Shown here in pieces: positions 1 through 6,648 of a stretch of DNA of 7,216 nt. The stretch is taken from the NCBI GenBank assembly GCA_021795255.1, contig JAJYPQ010000191.1:1-7216 (forward strand), written 5' to 3'. Position numbers and translations under genes: made by a program. The stretch is from Pseudomonadota bacterium (GTDB taxonomy: Bacteria > Pseudomonadota > Gammaproteobacteria > Acidiferrobacterales > Acidiferrobacteraceae). Numbering within the stretch: position 1 is the stretch's first letter; every line of letters starts with the position of its first letter. The notes beneath the pieces are model-generated. The model was not told the DNA's origin and searched no databases. It saw only the letters and a program-made list of their open reading frames with translations.

Positions 1-148
1 TGAGTCGCAGGAGGGGCGGGCGCGCATGACGGTCCCTTGCCGCCTGTCGAAAAGGGTCTAGGTCGTGGGAACGCAAGGCCGGTATCCTCGAAGAAGGGGG
101 CGAGCGGCCGGCCCAGGCGGTCGGGGGCTTGTTCGGGGCCTTATGATC

Positions 149-883
149 TCATGGACTTATTTGGCGGACGGGGCGCACCAGGATCTCCTCGACGAGGACG
201 CGGGGCGGCTGCGCGAAGCTATAGACGAGGGCCTGGGCGATATCCTCGGCATGCAGGGCATCCAGGGACTCGCGCCGCGCCGTCATCTGTTCTGTGGGTA
301 CGTTATAACCCCAGTGCGTCCAGACCGCGCCCGGCTCGATGAGCGCTACGCGGATGCCCTCGGGTCCCAATTCCTTGCGCAAGGCGTCGTGGAAACCGAC
401 GACCGCAAATTTGGTGGCGTTGTAGACCGACCATCCCGGTAGGCCGTAGCGGCCGCCCACGCTCGAGACCGTAGAGATCATGGCCCCGGGCCGGTTGCGC
501 AAAAGCGGGATGGCGGCGTGTGTACAGTTCAGTACTCCATAGAGGTTCGCGTCTATGGTCTGCCGCCATTCATCCGGTTGGCTGTCGGCGAATGAGGCAT
601 AAAAGCCTACGCCGGCATTATTGAATAAAAGATCGAGGCCGTGAAAACGTCTTTGCACCTCGGCAAAGAGTGCCGCCACCTGCCGGGGATCACCGACATC
701 GGCGGTTACCGGGTAGACGCGCTCCTTGAGCTCGTCTGCGAGCTTTGCAAGCTGGTCGGCGCGGCGCGCGCATACCACCACCTCGAGGCCTTCCTGGTGC
801 AAAAGGCGGGCCGCGGCCTCCCCTATGCCGCTCGAGGCCCCGGTCACTACCGCGATCTTGCCGCGAATGTCCTGCATCTGCAT
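149..883 (-). CDS. Short-chain dehydrogenase/reductase (classical SDR)
   Basis: A 244-residue NAD(P)-dependent oxidoreductase of the classical SDR family, a single Rossmann-fold domain of normal length (about 250). Visible motifs: the nucleotide-binding TGASSGIG at 14-21, NNAG at 88-91, the structural Asn113, and a catalytic Ser141-Tyr154-Lys158 set (YNATK, with Ser thirteen residues before Tyr). CAR at 38-40 followed by Arg41 after the second beta strand hints at NADP(H) preference (inference). The frame stays open upstream to 934. I chose the ATG at 883 because AAGGAG (890-895) lies 6 nt upstream and the fold starts a few residues later. The C-terminal substrate lobe gives no clue to the substrate. 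It follows the exported DsrE-like gene on the same strand after 92 bp, so co-transcription is possible. The family is certain; the reaction is not known. Confidence 0.9.
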   Translation of the reverse strand: MQMQDIRGKIAVVTGASSGIGEAAARLLHQEGLEVVVCARRADQLAKLADELKERVYPVTADVGDPRQVAALFAEVQRRFHGLDLLFNNAGVGFYASFADSQPDEWRQTIDANLYGVLNCTHAAIPLLRNRPGAMISTVSSVGGRYGLPGWSVYNATKFAVVGFHDALRKELGPEGIRVALIEPGAVWTHWGYNVPTEQMTARRESLDALHAEDIAQALVYSFAQPPRVLVEEILVRPVRQISP

Positions 884-975
884 ATCATGCTCCTTGAACT
901 TTCTGCGCACCTTGACCGATGGTTTGTTCCTCAATGGCGTAGGCTCGAGGATACCGAGGATCGCAAGGCCCAGGA

Positions 976-1476
976 TCAGCCGATCGGGATCAGCGCATAA
1001 CCCTTTTCCTGGTAGCCAATGACCGAGATGAAGCCGTTTTCGACCGGCGTCACGGAGGCGATCAGGTCGCGTGGGTTCACATCCATGCCGTGCATGGCGA
1101 CCCCACAGGCCTGGAAGCGGATCCCTGTCCGGGCAAGCCCCGCGATCTCTTTTTGTATATTGGCCACAGCGCGCTCATCAGTATAAGGAATGCCACGCCG
1201 GTTGCGTGTCAGAAATGCCACATCCGGTCCGATGAAGACAACGATGATGTGTGGCGTTACCTTTTGTGCGCGCAGTTGCCGTTCGGTCAGACCGATGACC
1301 CGGACCAGATGTTCGACCGCGACCGGCTGCCGGACGTTCACCAGAAATATGGTCTTCGCGACGTGCAATCCGGCGAGCGCCGCGCGGTCGTTCAGTGTTG
1401 CGGCGCGCGCCGCTAAAGGCAGTAGCGCCGTGGCCGCAATCACGACTGCCATTATGATTCCTCGTAAATCTTTCAT
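976..1476 (-). CDS. Exported DsrE/DsrF-like protein
   Basis: A 166-residue protein with a clear signal peptide: a short charged start, a hydrophobic stretch at about 7-21 and a cleavage site after Ala25 (ARA-A), predicting a periplasmic mature protein of about 141 residues. The mature part resembles the DsrE/F-like (DUF1791-type) fold: a first strand KTIFLVNV at 41-48, a central strand HIIVVFIGPDVAFL at 76-89, then FQACGVAMHGM at 121-131 and a C-terminal GYQEKGYALIPI at 154-165. Cys124 is the only cysteine and sits where the family has its conserved sulfur-carrying cysteine. Members are linked with sulfur trafficking, but the exported branch has no firmly known function. GGAGG at 1486-1490 lies 9 nt before the ATG and supports the start. 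An alternative internal Met9 would also leave a signal peptide. It heads a probable two-gene unit with the downstream SDR. Confidence 0.8.
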   Translation of the reverse strand: MKDLRGIIMAVVIAATALLPLAARAATLNDRAALAGLHVAKTIFLVNVRQPVAVEHLVRVIGLTERQLRAQKVTPHIIVVFIGPDVAFLTRNRRGIPYTDERAVANIQKEIAGLARTGIRFQACGVAMHGMDVNPRDLIASVTPVENGFISVIGYQEKGYALIPIG

Positions 1477-1813
1477 CGGGGTTTACCTCCAAGGTTCGCC
1501 CTTTAGGGCGGGGCAGTTGGCGCTATCCTCCTTCAGGGTGATATGGTGGCGCGTAAGGCAGGAGGGGTCATTTGGGGTCAGCGCGCGGCCCCGCAGGGAA
1601 GCCTAGCGATCCTATCAAGGCGACGCAAGGCCGATAGCGATGTTCCAGGGCTTTTGGTCATGAGGGCGTCCGCTTAACCTATGAGGGCACAGGGAGGGGG
1701 GCGCCGGAACTTTCGGGGAGGGATGGCGCTACGCCGATTCTTGCTTATAGAATCGCGACTTAAGGGTCAGGGAAGTGCCTGGTATGTCGCCTTAAAGAAG
1801 GGGGGTTTGCTCA
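1477..1813. other. 337-bp divergent intergenic region, promoters for both sides
   Basis: No gene is supported here. The frames that stay open are shadows of flanking genes. The stretch separates the minus-strand DsrE-like/SDR pair from plus-strand galU, so it must hold both promoters. Visible are a small hairpin CGCCC-TTTA-GGGCG at 1497-1510, which would lie in the 5' leader of the DsrE-like mRNA just before its ribosome binding site, and a TAGAAT hexamer at 1748-1753 that could be a -10 box for galU but has no good -35 partner. A purine-rich AAGGGGGG at 1798-1805 lies 8 nt before the galU start and serves as its ribosome binding site. The leader between 1510 and 1680 shows no repeats or riboswitch-like fold that I can recognise. 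Confidence 0.5.
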
Positions 1814-2683
1814 GTGAGTGTTGTAAAAAAGGCGGTTTTCCCGGTCGCCGGCCTGGGGACGCGGTTTCTGCCGGCTACCAAGGCGAGCCCGAAAGAGATG
1901 TTGCCGGTGGTCGACAAGCCGCTCATTCAGTATGCGGCCGAGGAGGCCATCGACGCCGGCATCACCGAACTTATTTTCGTGACCGGCCGCAGCAAGCGCG
2001 CCATCGAGGATCATTTTGACAAGGCCTATGAACTCGAGGCCGAGCTCGAGGTGCGCGGCAAGGATAAGATCCTGCGGTCCTTGCGCGGCATATTGCCCAA
2101 AGAAGTGACGTGTATCTACATTCGTCAGGCGGAGGCCTTGGGGCTCGGGCACGCGGTACTGTGCGCACGCCAAGTCGTGGGGAACGCACCGTTTGCGGTC
2201 ATCCTGGCCGACGACCTTATAGATGCGAAGCCCTCGGCGCTGCGCCAGATGGTGGATCTTTACGCGCATTATCACAACGCCATCATCGGTGTGCAGGACG
2301 TGCCGCGTGAGGACACGGGCGCCTACGGCATTGTGCAGGTGCGCCCGTGGGACGACCGTCTGCACCGGGTGGAGGCGATTGTCGAAAAGCCGGTTCCGGC
2401 CGAGGCCCCGTCGACCCTGGGGGTCGTGGGACGCTACATCCTGACGCCGCTCATCTTCGACCTCCTGGAAAGCCTGGGCGCCGGATCGGGGGGCGAGATC
2501 CAGCTGACCGATGGCATCGCCAAGCTCCTCGAAAAGGAGCAGGTCTTAGCCTACGCGTTCGAGGGCAAGCGCTACGACTGCGGGAGTAAGCTTGGTTATC
2601 TCCAGGCGACAGTCGAGTACGCGCTGCGCCACCCGCAGCTAAAGAACGAGTTTCACGCCTACCTGAAGGCCCTCAATCTGTAG
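1814..2683 (+). CDS. galU: UTP-glucose-1-phosphate uridylyltransferase
   Basis: A 289-residue cytoplasmic nucleotidyltransferase that makes UDP-glucose from UTP and glucose-1-phosphate for exopolysaccharide, LPS sugar and trehalose-type pathways. The length matches the bacterial GalU family. Visible motifs: the nucleotide-binding loop GLGTRFLP at 13-20 with Lys27-Glu28 just after, a long [14 protein letters not shown] stretch at 23-36, the metal-binding ADD at 132-134, the sugar-binding VEKP at 190-193, GGEIQLTD at 226-233, and [13 protein letters not shown] at 251-263. The start is a GTG preceded by a G-rich ribosome binding site 8 nt upstream; the conserved fold begins at residue 4, so no longer start is needed. 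A 122-bp gap with a hairpin separates it from the downstream dsrE, so co-transcription is uncertain. Assignment is confident from the complete motif set. Confidence 0.95.
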   Translation: MSVVKKAVFPVAGLGTRFLPATKASPKEMLPVVDKPLIQYAAEEAIDAGITELIFVTGRSKRAIEDHFDKAYELEAELEVRGKDKILRSLRGILPKEVTCIYIRQAEALGLGHAVLCARQVVGNAPFAVILADDLIDAKPSALRQMVDLYAHYHNAIIGVQDVPREDTGAYGIVQVRPWDDRLHRVEAIVEKPVPAEAPSTLGVVGRYILTPLIFDLLESLGAGSGGEIQLTDGIAKLLEKEQVLAYAFEGKRYDCGSKLGYLQATVEYALRHPQLKNEFHAYLKALNL

Positions 2684-2727
2684 GCCGGGCGGGCCAAATG
2701 GTTTTCGGTGTGGCCGTCGTGCCCGGC
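2684..2727 (+). terminator. Nested inverted repeat after galU, possible terminator
   Basis: Directly after the galU stop, GCCGGGC (2684-2690) pairs exactly with GCCCGGC (2721-2727). Inside it GGCC (2692-2695) can pair with GGCC (2712-2715). The fold is GC-rich but has a 16-nt apical loop and no following T-tract, so an intrinsic terminator is only a possibility. It could equally stabilise the galU 3' end. Confidence 0.35.
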
Positions 2728-2805
2728 TGGCTGCTATGGGATTTATAAGCGAAAGCTGTTAAGATCGCGCGTCTTTACTTGGGACCGTTTGAGCGGAGCA
2801 TAGCG

Positions 2806-3174
2806 ATGTCAGACAAGCTTTTGATGATCATGGTGAACACCGATCCCCATAACCCCTCCGAGCTCGGCGCGCCGTTTTTTCAGGCGACGGTGGCGGCGGC
2901 GATGGAGTACGAGGTGACGGTAGTGCTGACGGCCCGTGCCGGCGAGCTGGCCGTTAAGGGCGTCGCGGAAAAGCTCTTCGTGCAGGAAGGCAGCAGCAAG
3001 TCGGTCTATGATTTCATAAAAGACGCCCATGAGGCGGGTGTCCATTTCAAGGTGTGCACGCCGACCCTTGATCTGTGGGGCAAGAACCTCATTCCCGAGA
3101 TCGAAGAGACGGTGGGCGGCGCCTATGTCATCACTCAGGCCATGGATGATGACACCGTCACCTTTACGTATTGA
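2806..3174 (+). CDS. Cytoplasmic DsrE-family protein (predicted sulfur carrier)
   Basis: A 122-residue protein of the DsrE/DsrF-like superfamily (COG2044-type, 'predicted peroxiredoxin'). There is no signal peptide or membrane segment. Visible elements: an N-terminal strand LLMIMVNTDP at 5-14 followed by a helix over FFQATVAAAM (24-33), strand VTVVLTARAGE at 37-47, HFKVCTPTLDLWG at 80-92, and a C-terminal GGAYVITQAMDDDTVTFTY at 104-122. Cys84 is the only cysteine and occupies the position used for persulfide binding in sulfur-relay DsrE proteins, so sulfur carriage is plausible but not shown. The start is the ATG at 2806, with GGAG (2795-2798) 7 nt upstream; an in-frame ATG at 2779 lacks this. 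The next gene starts 6 nt after the stop, suggesting co-transcription with hpt and the phosphorylase. Confidence 0.85.
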   Translation: MSDKLLMIMVNTDPHNPSELGAPFFQATVAAAMEYEVTVVLTARAGELAVKGVAEKLFVQEGSSKSVYDFIKDAHEAGVHFKVCTPTLDLWGKNLIPEIEETVGGAYVITQAMDDDTVTFTY

Positions 3175-3180
3175 TCCGTA

Positions 3181-3741
3181 ATGGGGGAGGGTGATCGCGC
3201 GTCCGAGGCGCGCCAGGCTTGGCAGGTGCTGGAAACGGCTGAACGGATCCACGCCGAGGCCGACGTGGATCGGGCCTTGGACCACATGGCGCTCGCGATC
3301 CGCGACGCTGTGGGTGGGGCCAATCCCATTATGATGGTCGTCATGAACGGTGCCCTGGTGTTTGCAGGGCACCTCTTGCCGCGACTCAAGTTTCCCCTGG
3401 AGGTGGATTATATCCACGCCACGCGCTATCGCGGCGCGCTGACTGGCGGCGAGATGACATGGGCGGCAGGCCCAAGTCTTGCCGTAGCCGGGCGCACCAT
3501 CGTGCTATTGGACGACATCCTGGATGAGGGGGTGACTCTGGTGGCGCTGGCCGATGCGCTGCGAACGCGGGGGGCGGCGGCGGTTCTAAAGGCGGTGTTG
3601 GTCACAAAACGACGGACGCGAGCGGCGGGTCTGGAGGCGGATTTTTCCGGTCTCGATGTCCCGGATCGCTATGTCTTTGGCTGTGGCATGGATTACAACG
3701 GCTTTCTGCGCAATACCAAGGAGATCTACGCGCTGCCATGA
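3181..3741 (+). CDS. hpt: Hypoxanthine-guanine phosphoribosyltransferase
   Basis: A 186-residue type I phosphoribosyltransferase that converts hypoxanthine or guanine plus PRPP to IMP or GMP in the cytoplasm. The PRPP-binding signature IVLLDDILDEGVTL lies at 107-120. VMNGALVFAGHLLPRL at 54-69 and the flexible-loop region DYIHATRYRG at 76-85 are typical of the gammaproteobacterial HPRT branch, as is the base-binding DRYVFGCGMDYNGF at 162-175. No Shine-Dalgarno is visible before the ATG; with only 6 nt after the upstream dsrE stop, translation is probably coupled. The stop codon overlaps the start of the phosphorylase gene (ATGA), again pointing to one mRNA. The context favours hypoxanthine as the working substrate, because the next gene should release it. 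Confidence 0.93.
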   Translation: MGEGDRASEARQAWQVLETAERIHAEADVDRALDHMALAIRDAVGGANPIMMVVMNGALVFAGHLLPRLKFPLEVDYIHATRYRGALTGGEMTWAAGPSLAVAGRTIVLLDDILDEGVTLVALADALRTRGAAAVLKAVLVTKRRTRAAGLEADFSGLDVPDRYVFGCGMDYNGFLRNTKEIYALP

Positions 3742-4487
3742 AGACGCTTGCGATCATCGGAGGCAGCGGGCTCACCCATTTACGCAATCTTACGGTCCGC
3801 GAGCGCCGTGTGACGCGCACTCCCTATGGTGAGCCGTCGGCGCCCACGGTCCATGGGCTTGTGAGTGGGCATGAAGTGATTTTTCTACCGCGTCACGGCC
3901 ACGGACACACCATACCGCCGCATAGCGTGAATTATCAGGCCAATATGTGGGCCTTGAAAGAGTGCGGCGTGACCCATGTGATCGCGGTGAATGCCGTGGG
4001 TGCGATCAATAAGGCCCTTGCGCCTGGAACCCTCGTGCTTCCGGATCAGATCATCGATTACACCTATGCGCGGGCGCACACCTTTTTCGGGAACCATCCA
4101 GAGCCCGTCACGCATATCGATTTCACCTACCCCTACTGCGAGGCGCTGCGTGAGGTGTTGCGGGACAGCGCGTCGCGTGCCGGACTTACGCTGGCCTTCA
4201 AGGGGACTTATGCGGCGACTCAGGGTCCGCGCTTTGAAACCGCAGCCGAGATCCTGAAGCTTGAGCGCGATGGGGCCGACATCGTCGGTATGACCGGTAT
4301 GCCGGAGGCGGCACTTGCCCGCGAGCTCGGTCTTTGCTATGCCTCGCTGTCGGTGGTGGCCAATTATGCCGCCGGGAAGGTCGAGGGTGAGATCGACCTG
4401 CGCACCATAGAACGTTATCTCGAAAGCGGCATGGCCCGGGTGCGCACGCTCCTTGAGCATGCGATCCCGCGACTCCATGGCGCCTGA
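3738..4487 (+). CDS. S-methyl-5'-thioinosine phosphorylase (MTIP/MTAP family)
   Basis: A 249-residue trimeric-type PNP/MTAP-family phosphorylase that cleaves a purine (methylthio)nucleoside with phosphate. Phosphate-site motifs are IIGGSGL at 6-12 and LPRHGHGH at 50-57; NAVGAI at 85-90, TYAATQGPRFET at 157-168 and GMTGMPEAALAREL at 184-197 also fit the family. At the base site it reads Asn209-Tyr210-Ala211, where adenine-specific MTAP has Asp-Tyr-Asp. Asn here is the 6-oxopurine pattern seen in PNP and in Pseudomonas methylthioinosine phosphorylase. Predicted products are hypoxanthine and 5-methylthioribose-1-phosphate. The ATG overlaps the hpt stop, so expression is coupled with the enzyme that would recycle hypoxanthine to IMP. 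An ordinary inosine/guanosine PNP remains the main alternative. Confidence 0.88.
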   Translation: MKTLAIIGGSGLTHLRNLTVRERRVTRTPYGEPSAPTVHGLVSGHEVIFLPRHGHGHTIPPHSVNYQANMWALKECGVTHVIAVNAVGAINKALAPGTLVLPDQIIDYTYARAHTFFGNHPEPVTHIDFTYPYCEALREVLRDSASRAGLTLAFKGTYAATQGPRFETAAEILKLERDGADIVGMTGMPEAALARELGLCYASLSVVANYAAGKVEGEIDLRTIERYLESGMARVRTLLEHAIPRLHGA

Positions 4488-4503
4488 GGCCGCGCAATCC
4501 TCA
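4485..4503. terminator. Small inverted repeat between convergent genes
   Basis: TGAGG (4485-4489), which includes the phosphorylase stop codon, can pair with CCTCA (4499-4503) around a 9-nt loop in the 25-bp gap between two convergent genes. A 5-bp stem without a T-tract is weak. It is listed because it is the only structure available for ending transcription here. Confidence 0.2.
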
Positions 4504-4512
4504 TAACTTCGG

Positions 4513-5082
4513 TTAGTGGGGTGTGTTCACGGATCCTGTATAGGGCACGACCCGCACCAGGACCCCGAACTTGGGGTGGTCGAAGTAGTTGGTCGCGCGT
4601 AGCGCTACCGGCCGCGATTCGACGAGCTGGTAGACTGTGGGTGAGGATGATTGTGTCGCCCCAGGCGGTGTGTAATGCAGGTCCAGCGCGACGTGCATGA
4701 GCCGCCATTGAAAGACGCGTATCACGCCCTTGAGCCGTCCATACCGGCGGCTTGTGATACGCACGGGCTTGGTCTTATGCAAGGCGATGGCATCTTGCAC
4801 CCAGCTGCGTGCGGCAAGGATCGTGTAATGCGGGTGGCGCGCTAGTATCGACTGCGCGATGGCAAGTTGCGAACCCTCGGGCAGGCCGTGGCTGGGGGCG
4901 AGCGCCTTCTTGAAGCCCGCTATGTGTGTGATCTTCTCCTGGTTCCAGTGTTCGTTCCCATCCAGTTTTGGTAGGTGGTTTGCGAATACCAGGACATCGA
5001 CTTCGTAGAGGCGCGAGGGCGCGGCCCAAGCCTGCGCGGCAAGGCCCAGGGCGGCGGCGGCGATAAGGGCAATACGACGCAC
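4513..5082 (-). CDS. csiV: CsiV-like envelope protein
   Basis: A 189-residue predicted periplasmic protein resembling the CsiV (peptidoglycan-binding, cell-shape) family. It has a signal peptide with a hydrophobic core at about 4-18 and cleavage after Ala20 (AWA-A). The family's N-terminal YEVDVLVF strand is at 26-33. The C-terminal hallmark is at 155-178, where a basic stretch leads into YFDHPKFGVLVRV (166-178). The middle, with SWVQDAIALHKTKPVRI at 93-109 and a Ser/Pro-rich spot near 145, is poorly conserved. The start is a GTG with AAGGAG (5090-5095) 7 nt upstream; it gives a clean signal peptide, whereas the longer open frame to 5274 overlaps def. In Vibrio, CsiV supports peptidoglycan synthesis by LpoA; that role here is inference. 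It is divergent from def across 60 bp. Confidence 0.75.
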   Translation of the reverse strand: MRRIALIAAAALGLAAQAWAAPSRLYEVDVLVFANHLPKLDGNEHWNQEKITHIAGFKKALAPSHGLPEGSQLAIAQSILARHPHYTILAARSWVQDAIALHKTKPVRITSRRYGRLKGVIRVFQWRLMHVALDLHYTPPGATQSSSPTVYQLVESRPVALRATNYFDHPKFGVLVRVVPYTGSVNTPH

Positions 5083-5142
5083 GAAAATTCTCCTTTGATA
5101 CAATGCTGCTAGTATGGGGCCGAACGGATGGAGGGTAAAGTC

Positions 5143-5679
5143 ATGGCGGTCAAGGCTATCCGGCGAATGGGCGATCCCTTGCTGTGGGCACGAGCACAGG
5201 AGGTGGCCGATGTCTGTGCGTCCGCGCTTGAGGATCTTGTCGCTGACATGAAAGATACGATGGCCGCCCTTCATGGTGCCGGGCTTGCAGCTCCGCAGAT
5301 CGGTGTGCCGCTACGCGTTGTGATATTTGGTGTCAGCGCCAACCCGCGTTACCCGGAGGCCTCGCCGGTCCCGGAGACCGTCCTTGTCAACCCGGTCATC
5401 CAACCGCTGGGCGATGAACAGGAGGAGGCCTGGGAGGGATGCCTGAGCGTGCCCGGCATGCGCGGGCTCGTTCCTCGTTATCGACGCGTACGCTATCGAG
5501 GCTTTGGCATCGATGGCGCGACGGTCGACCGCGAGGCTGAAGGCTTTCATGCGCGGGTCGTGCAGCACGAGTGCGACCATCTGGACGGCATTCTCTATCC
5601 CGCGCGTATCCGCGATCTCAAATTCTTCGGCTATGAAAGCGTATTATTTCCGGAAGGCTTTGGCGACCAGGACGCCTGA
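5143..5679 (+). CDS. def: Peptide deformylase
   Basis: A 178-residue metal-dependent hydrolase that removes the N-formyl group from nascent proteins in the cytoplasm. All three signature motifs are present: GAGLAAPQ at 45-52 (Gln52), EGCLS at 98-102 (metal ligand Cys100) and QHECDHLDG at 141-149 (ligands His142 and His146, catalytic Glu143). Length and the RRMGDPLL opening match the common proteobacterial second-type PDF that is often not linked to fmt; no fmt is present here. The ATG at 5143 is preferred over the in-frame ATG at 5128 because GGAGGG (5130-5135) lies 7 nt before it; the upstream ATG would overlap that site. It is divergent from csiV and followed within 10 bp by a nested inverted repeat. 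Confidence 0.95.
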   Translation: MAVKAIRRMGDPLLWARAQEVADVCASALEDLVADMKDTMAALHGAGLAAPQIGVPLRVVIFGVSANPRYPEASPVPETVLVNPVIQPLGDEQEEAWEGCLSVPGMRGLVPRYRRVRYRGFGIDGATVDREAEGFHARVVQHECDHLDGILYPARIRDLKFFGYESVLFPEGFGDQDA

Positions 5680-5688
5680 TGGGCGAAA

Positions 5689-5747
5689 CCTGCCGCAGGC
5701 GAGGATCGAGACATAAAGACCGCAACGTCTTTCAGCCTGCAGGCAGG
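5689..5747. repeat. Nested inverted repeat after def
   Basis: CCTGCCGCAGGC (5689-5700) pairs with GCCTGCAGGCAGG (5735-5747) with one bulged base, and the enclosed loop holds a second perfect hairpin, AAAGAC-CGCAAC-GTCTTT (5715-5732). Each outer arm is also nearly or fully self-palindromic. It begins 10 bp after the def stop, so it may end or protect the def transcript. There is no long T-tract. Confidence 0.6.
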
Positions 5748-5896
5748 GGAAGATTGCTTGGGCGCGGCGCATAGATTTCGTTGGCGATTGGTTAGTGGGG
5801 ATTGAGCGGTCGTGGGTTGTTTGGGGCAATTCTGATTTAGTCCTTACACGCAAGCCGTTATGGTAATAAGGCGCAAGCATGAAAGGGATAAACCGT
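5748..5896. other. Non-coding stretch before IS remnant
   Basis: No gene is seen. The plus strand is G- and T-rich between about 5790 and 5830 and then turns more AT-rich (5828-5890). If the transposase remnant kept its left end, the terminal repeat and target duplication would lie here, but I cannot identify them by eye. Confidence 0.4.
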
Positions 5897-6175
5897 ATGC
5901 GCCAGCCCACCATGCAAGGCGCCTATAAAGATCCATAAGCCCGCCCGTCGCGAGCGGTTCGTGGCCGATAAAAAGGGATAGTGTCCTGACAGGGCCTTTG
6001 CGCGGTGATCGCGCCCTACTCTTCCAAAAGCAAGAACGGCAGGCTTGCGGTGGGCCGGGAGCGCGTACTCCGGATCCAGGGTCTTTCGCAGTGGTTCAGT
6101 CTTTCCGACATCTGGAATTCGGGCCTCAAGGAGTGCTACGAGTCGGGTGCAGGTGACGTCTTAGCGGGCGTGCTG
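5897..6175 (+). pseudogene. Decayed N-terminal fragment of IS5-family transposase
   Basis: About the first 90 residues of an IS5-family DDE transposase can be pieced together from two frames. It opens with ATG and MRQPTMQGA, moves one frame to read HKPARRERFVAD (5934-5969), then returns to the first frame for LCAVIAPYSSKSKNGR (from 5996), VGRERVLRI, QWFSLSD (ending 6109) and LKECYES (ending 6145). Intact relatives read much like KPTRRERFL, LCALIAPYYPKAGNGR, VGLERMLRI, QHWFNLSD and EEALYES in that order. The gap between the two blocks is 26 nt where relatives have 9 codons, so a +1 and a -1 shift compensate. Stops interrupt the first frame. The catalytic DDE domain is absent. The right edge blends into the 3' end of the opposite-strand membrane gene, so no IS end is defined there. 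Confidence 0.75.
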
Positions 6176-6580
6176 GGCGCGGTCGGCATGACGCCTACAA
6201 CCAGCAAACAAAGAAAGCTTGACATCCAGATCTCAAATCCGCTTCCCAAGACCCGTAATGGGAGTGCCACCCCCCTCGTTAAACCACCACTCCTTCGTTC
6301 CAGGTGAGGTAGCCCCGAGGAGTAGGGCGAGTCCAGACAGGAAGGCCGCATTCGACCTTTGATGGCGAAGATACCAGAAGAGCGCAAGGGCGTATGCCGG
6401 GTTGGCGAACCAAGCGAACCGACCCACGAGTACACCCCACCACCCCCATGCCAGGATTGTGAGCCCCGGCAGCAGGCGGTGATGCGCGAAGAGGAGCGCC
6501 GGAAGGGACAAACAATAGCCGAACAGGGCTATCGAACTGACGAAAAGCAGGAGTCGTACGTGGTCTTGTGATGGCCTCAT
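6136..6580 (-). pseudogene. Frameshifted small multi-pass membrane protein
   Basis: An uncharacterised hydrophobic protein whose frame is broken once. The first 112 residues show membrane segments at about 10-32, 38-58, 60-72 and 79-92, with GWWGVLVGRFAWFANP at 46-61 and NEGGGTPITGLG at 101-112, a pattern I associate with an uncharacterised bacterial membrane family. In that frame it ends prematurely three residues later at 6233. Shifting by one base at 6241-6247 restores SGFEIWMSSFLCLLVVGVM, a fitting final membrane segment that follows GLG in such proteins. The whole span of 445 nt is 148 codons plus one, consistent with a single inserted base (GGGAAGC for GGGAGC on the coding strand). The final 16 residues probably come from IS-derived DNA. 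The ATG at 6580 lacks an obvious ribosome binding site. A sequencing error is the main alternative to true decay. Confidence 0.7.
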
Positions 6581-6620
6581 GGCGCGACACCGGGGCGCAA
6601 AGCGTTATAGGGCGACTGGC

Positions 6621-6648
6621 ACCGCGCGCGTCTTGTGGTGCGCGCGGT
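6621..6648. repeat. Strong 12-bp hairpin
   Basis: ACCGCGCGC (6621-6629) pairs with GCGCGCGGT (6640-6648), extended inward by G-T, T-G and C-G pairs to a TTGT loop, giving a 12-bp stem. It lies 41 bp upstream of the membrane pseudogene's start codon. It has no T-tract on either side, so it is unlikely to be a standard intrinsic terminator. It could be a leader structure or a palindromic repeat. Confidence 0.7.

Noticed and set aside
1..27. Possible minus-strand gene start (ATG at 27) running off the left edge, with AAGGGA nearby
   Set aside because: Only nine codons are visible; too little to support a gene.
1741..1753. TTGCTT followed by TATAGAAT as a galU promoter
   Set aside because: The two hexamers overlap rather than being about 17 bp apart, and no suitable -35 lies upstream of TAGAAT.
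1681..2019. Plus-strand open frame overlapping the start of galU
   Set aside because: It runs through the galU promoter region and the 5' end of galU in another frame, and has no recognisable protein.
2744..2749. TATAAG as a -10 box before dsrE
   Set aside because: No -35-like hexamer at proper spacing; a promoter here is likely but cannot be placed.
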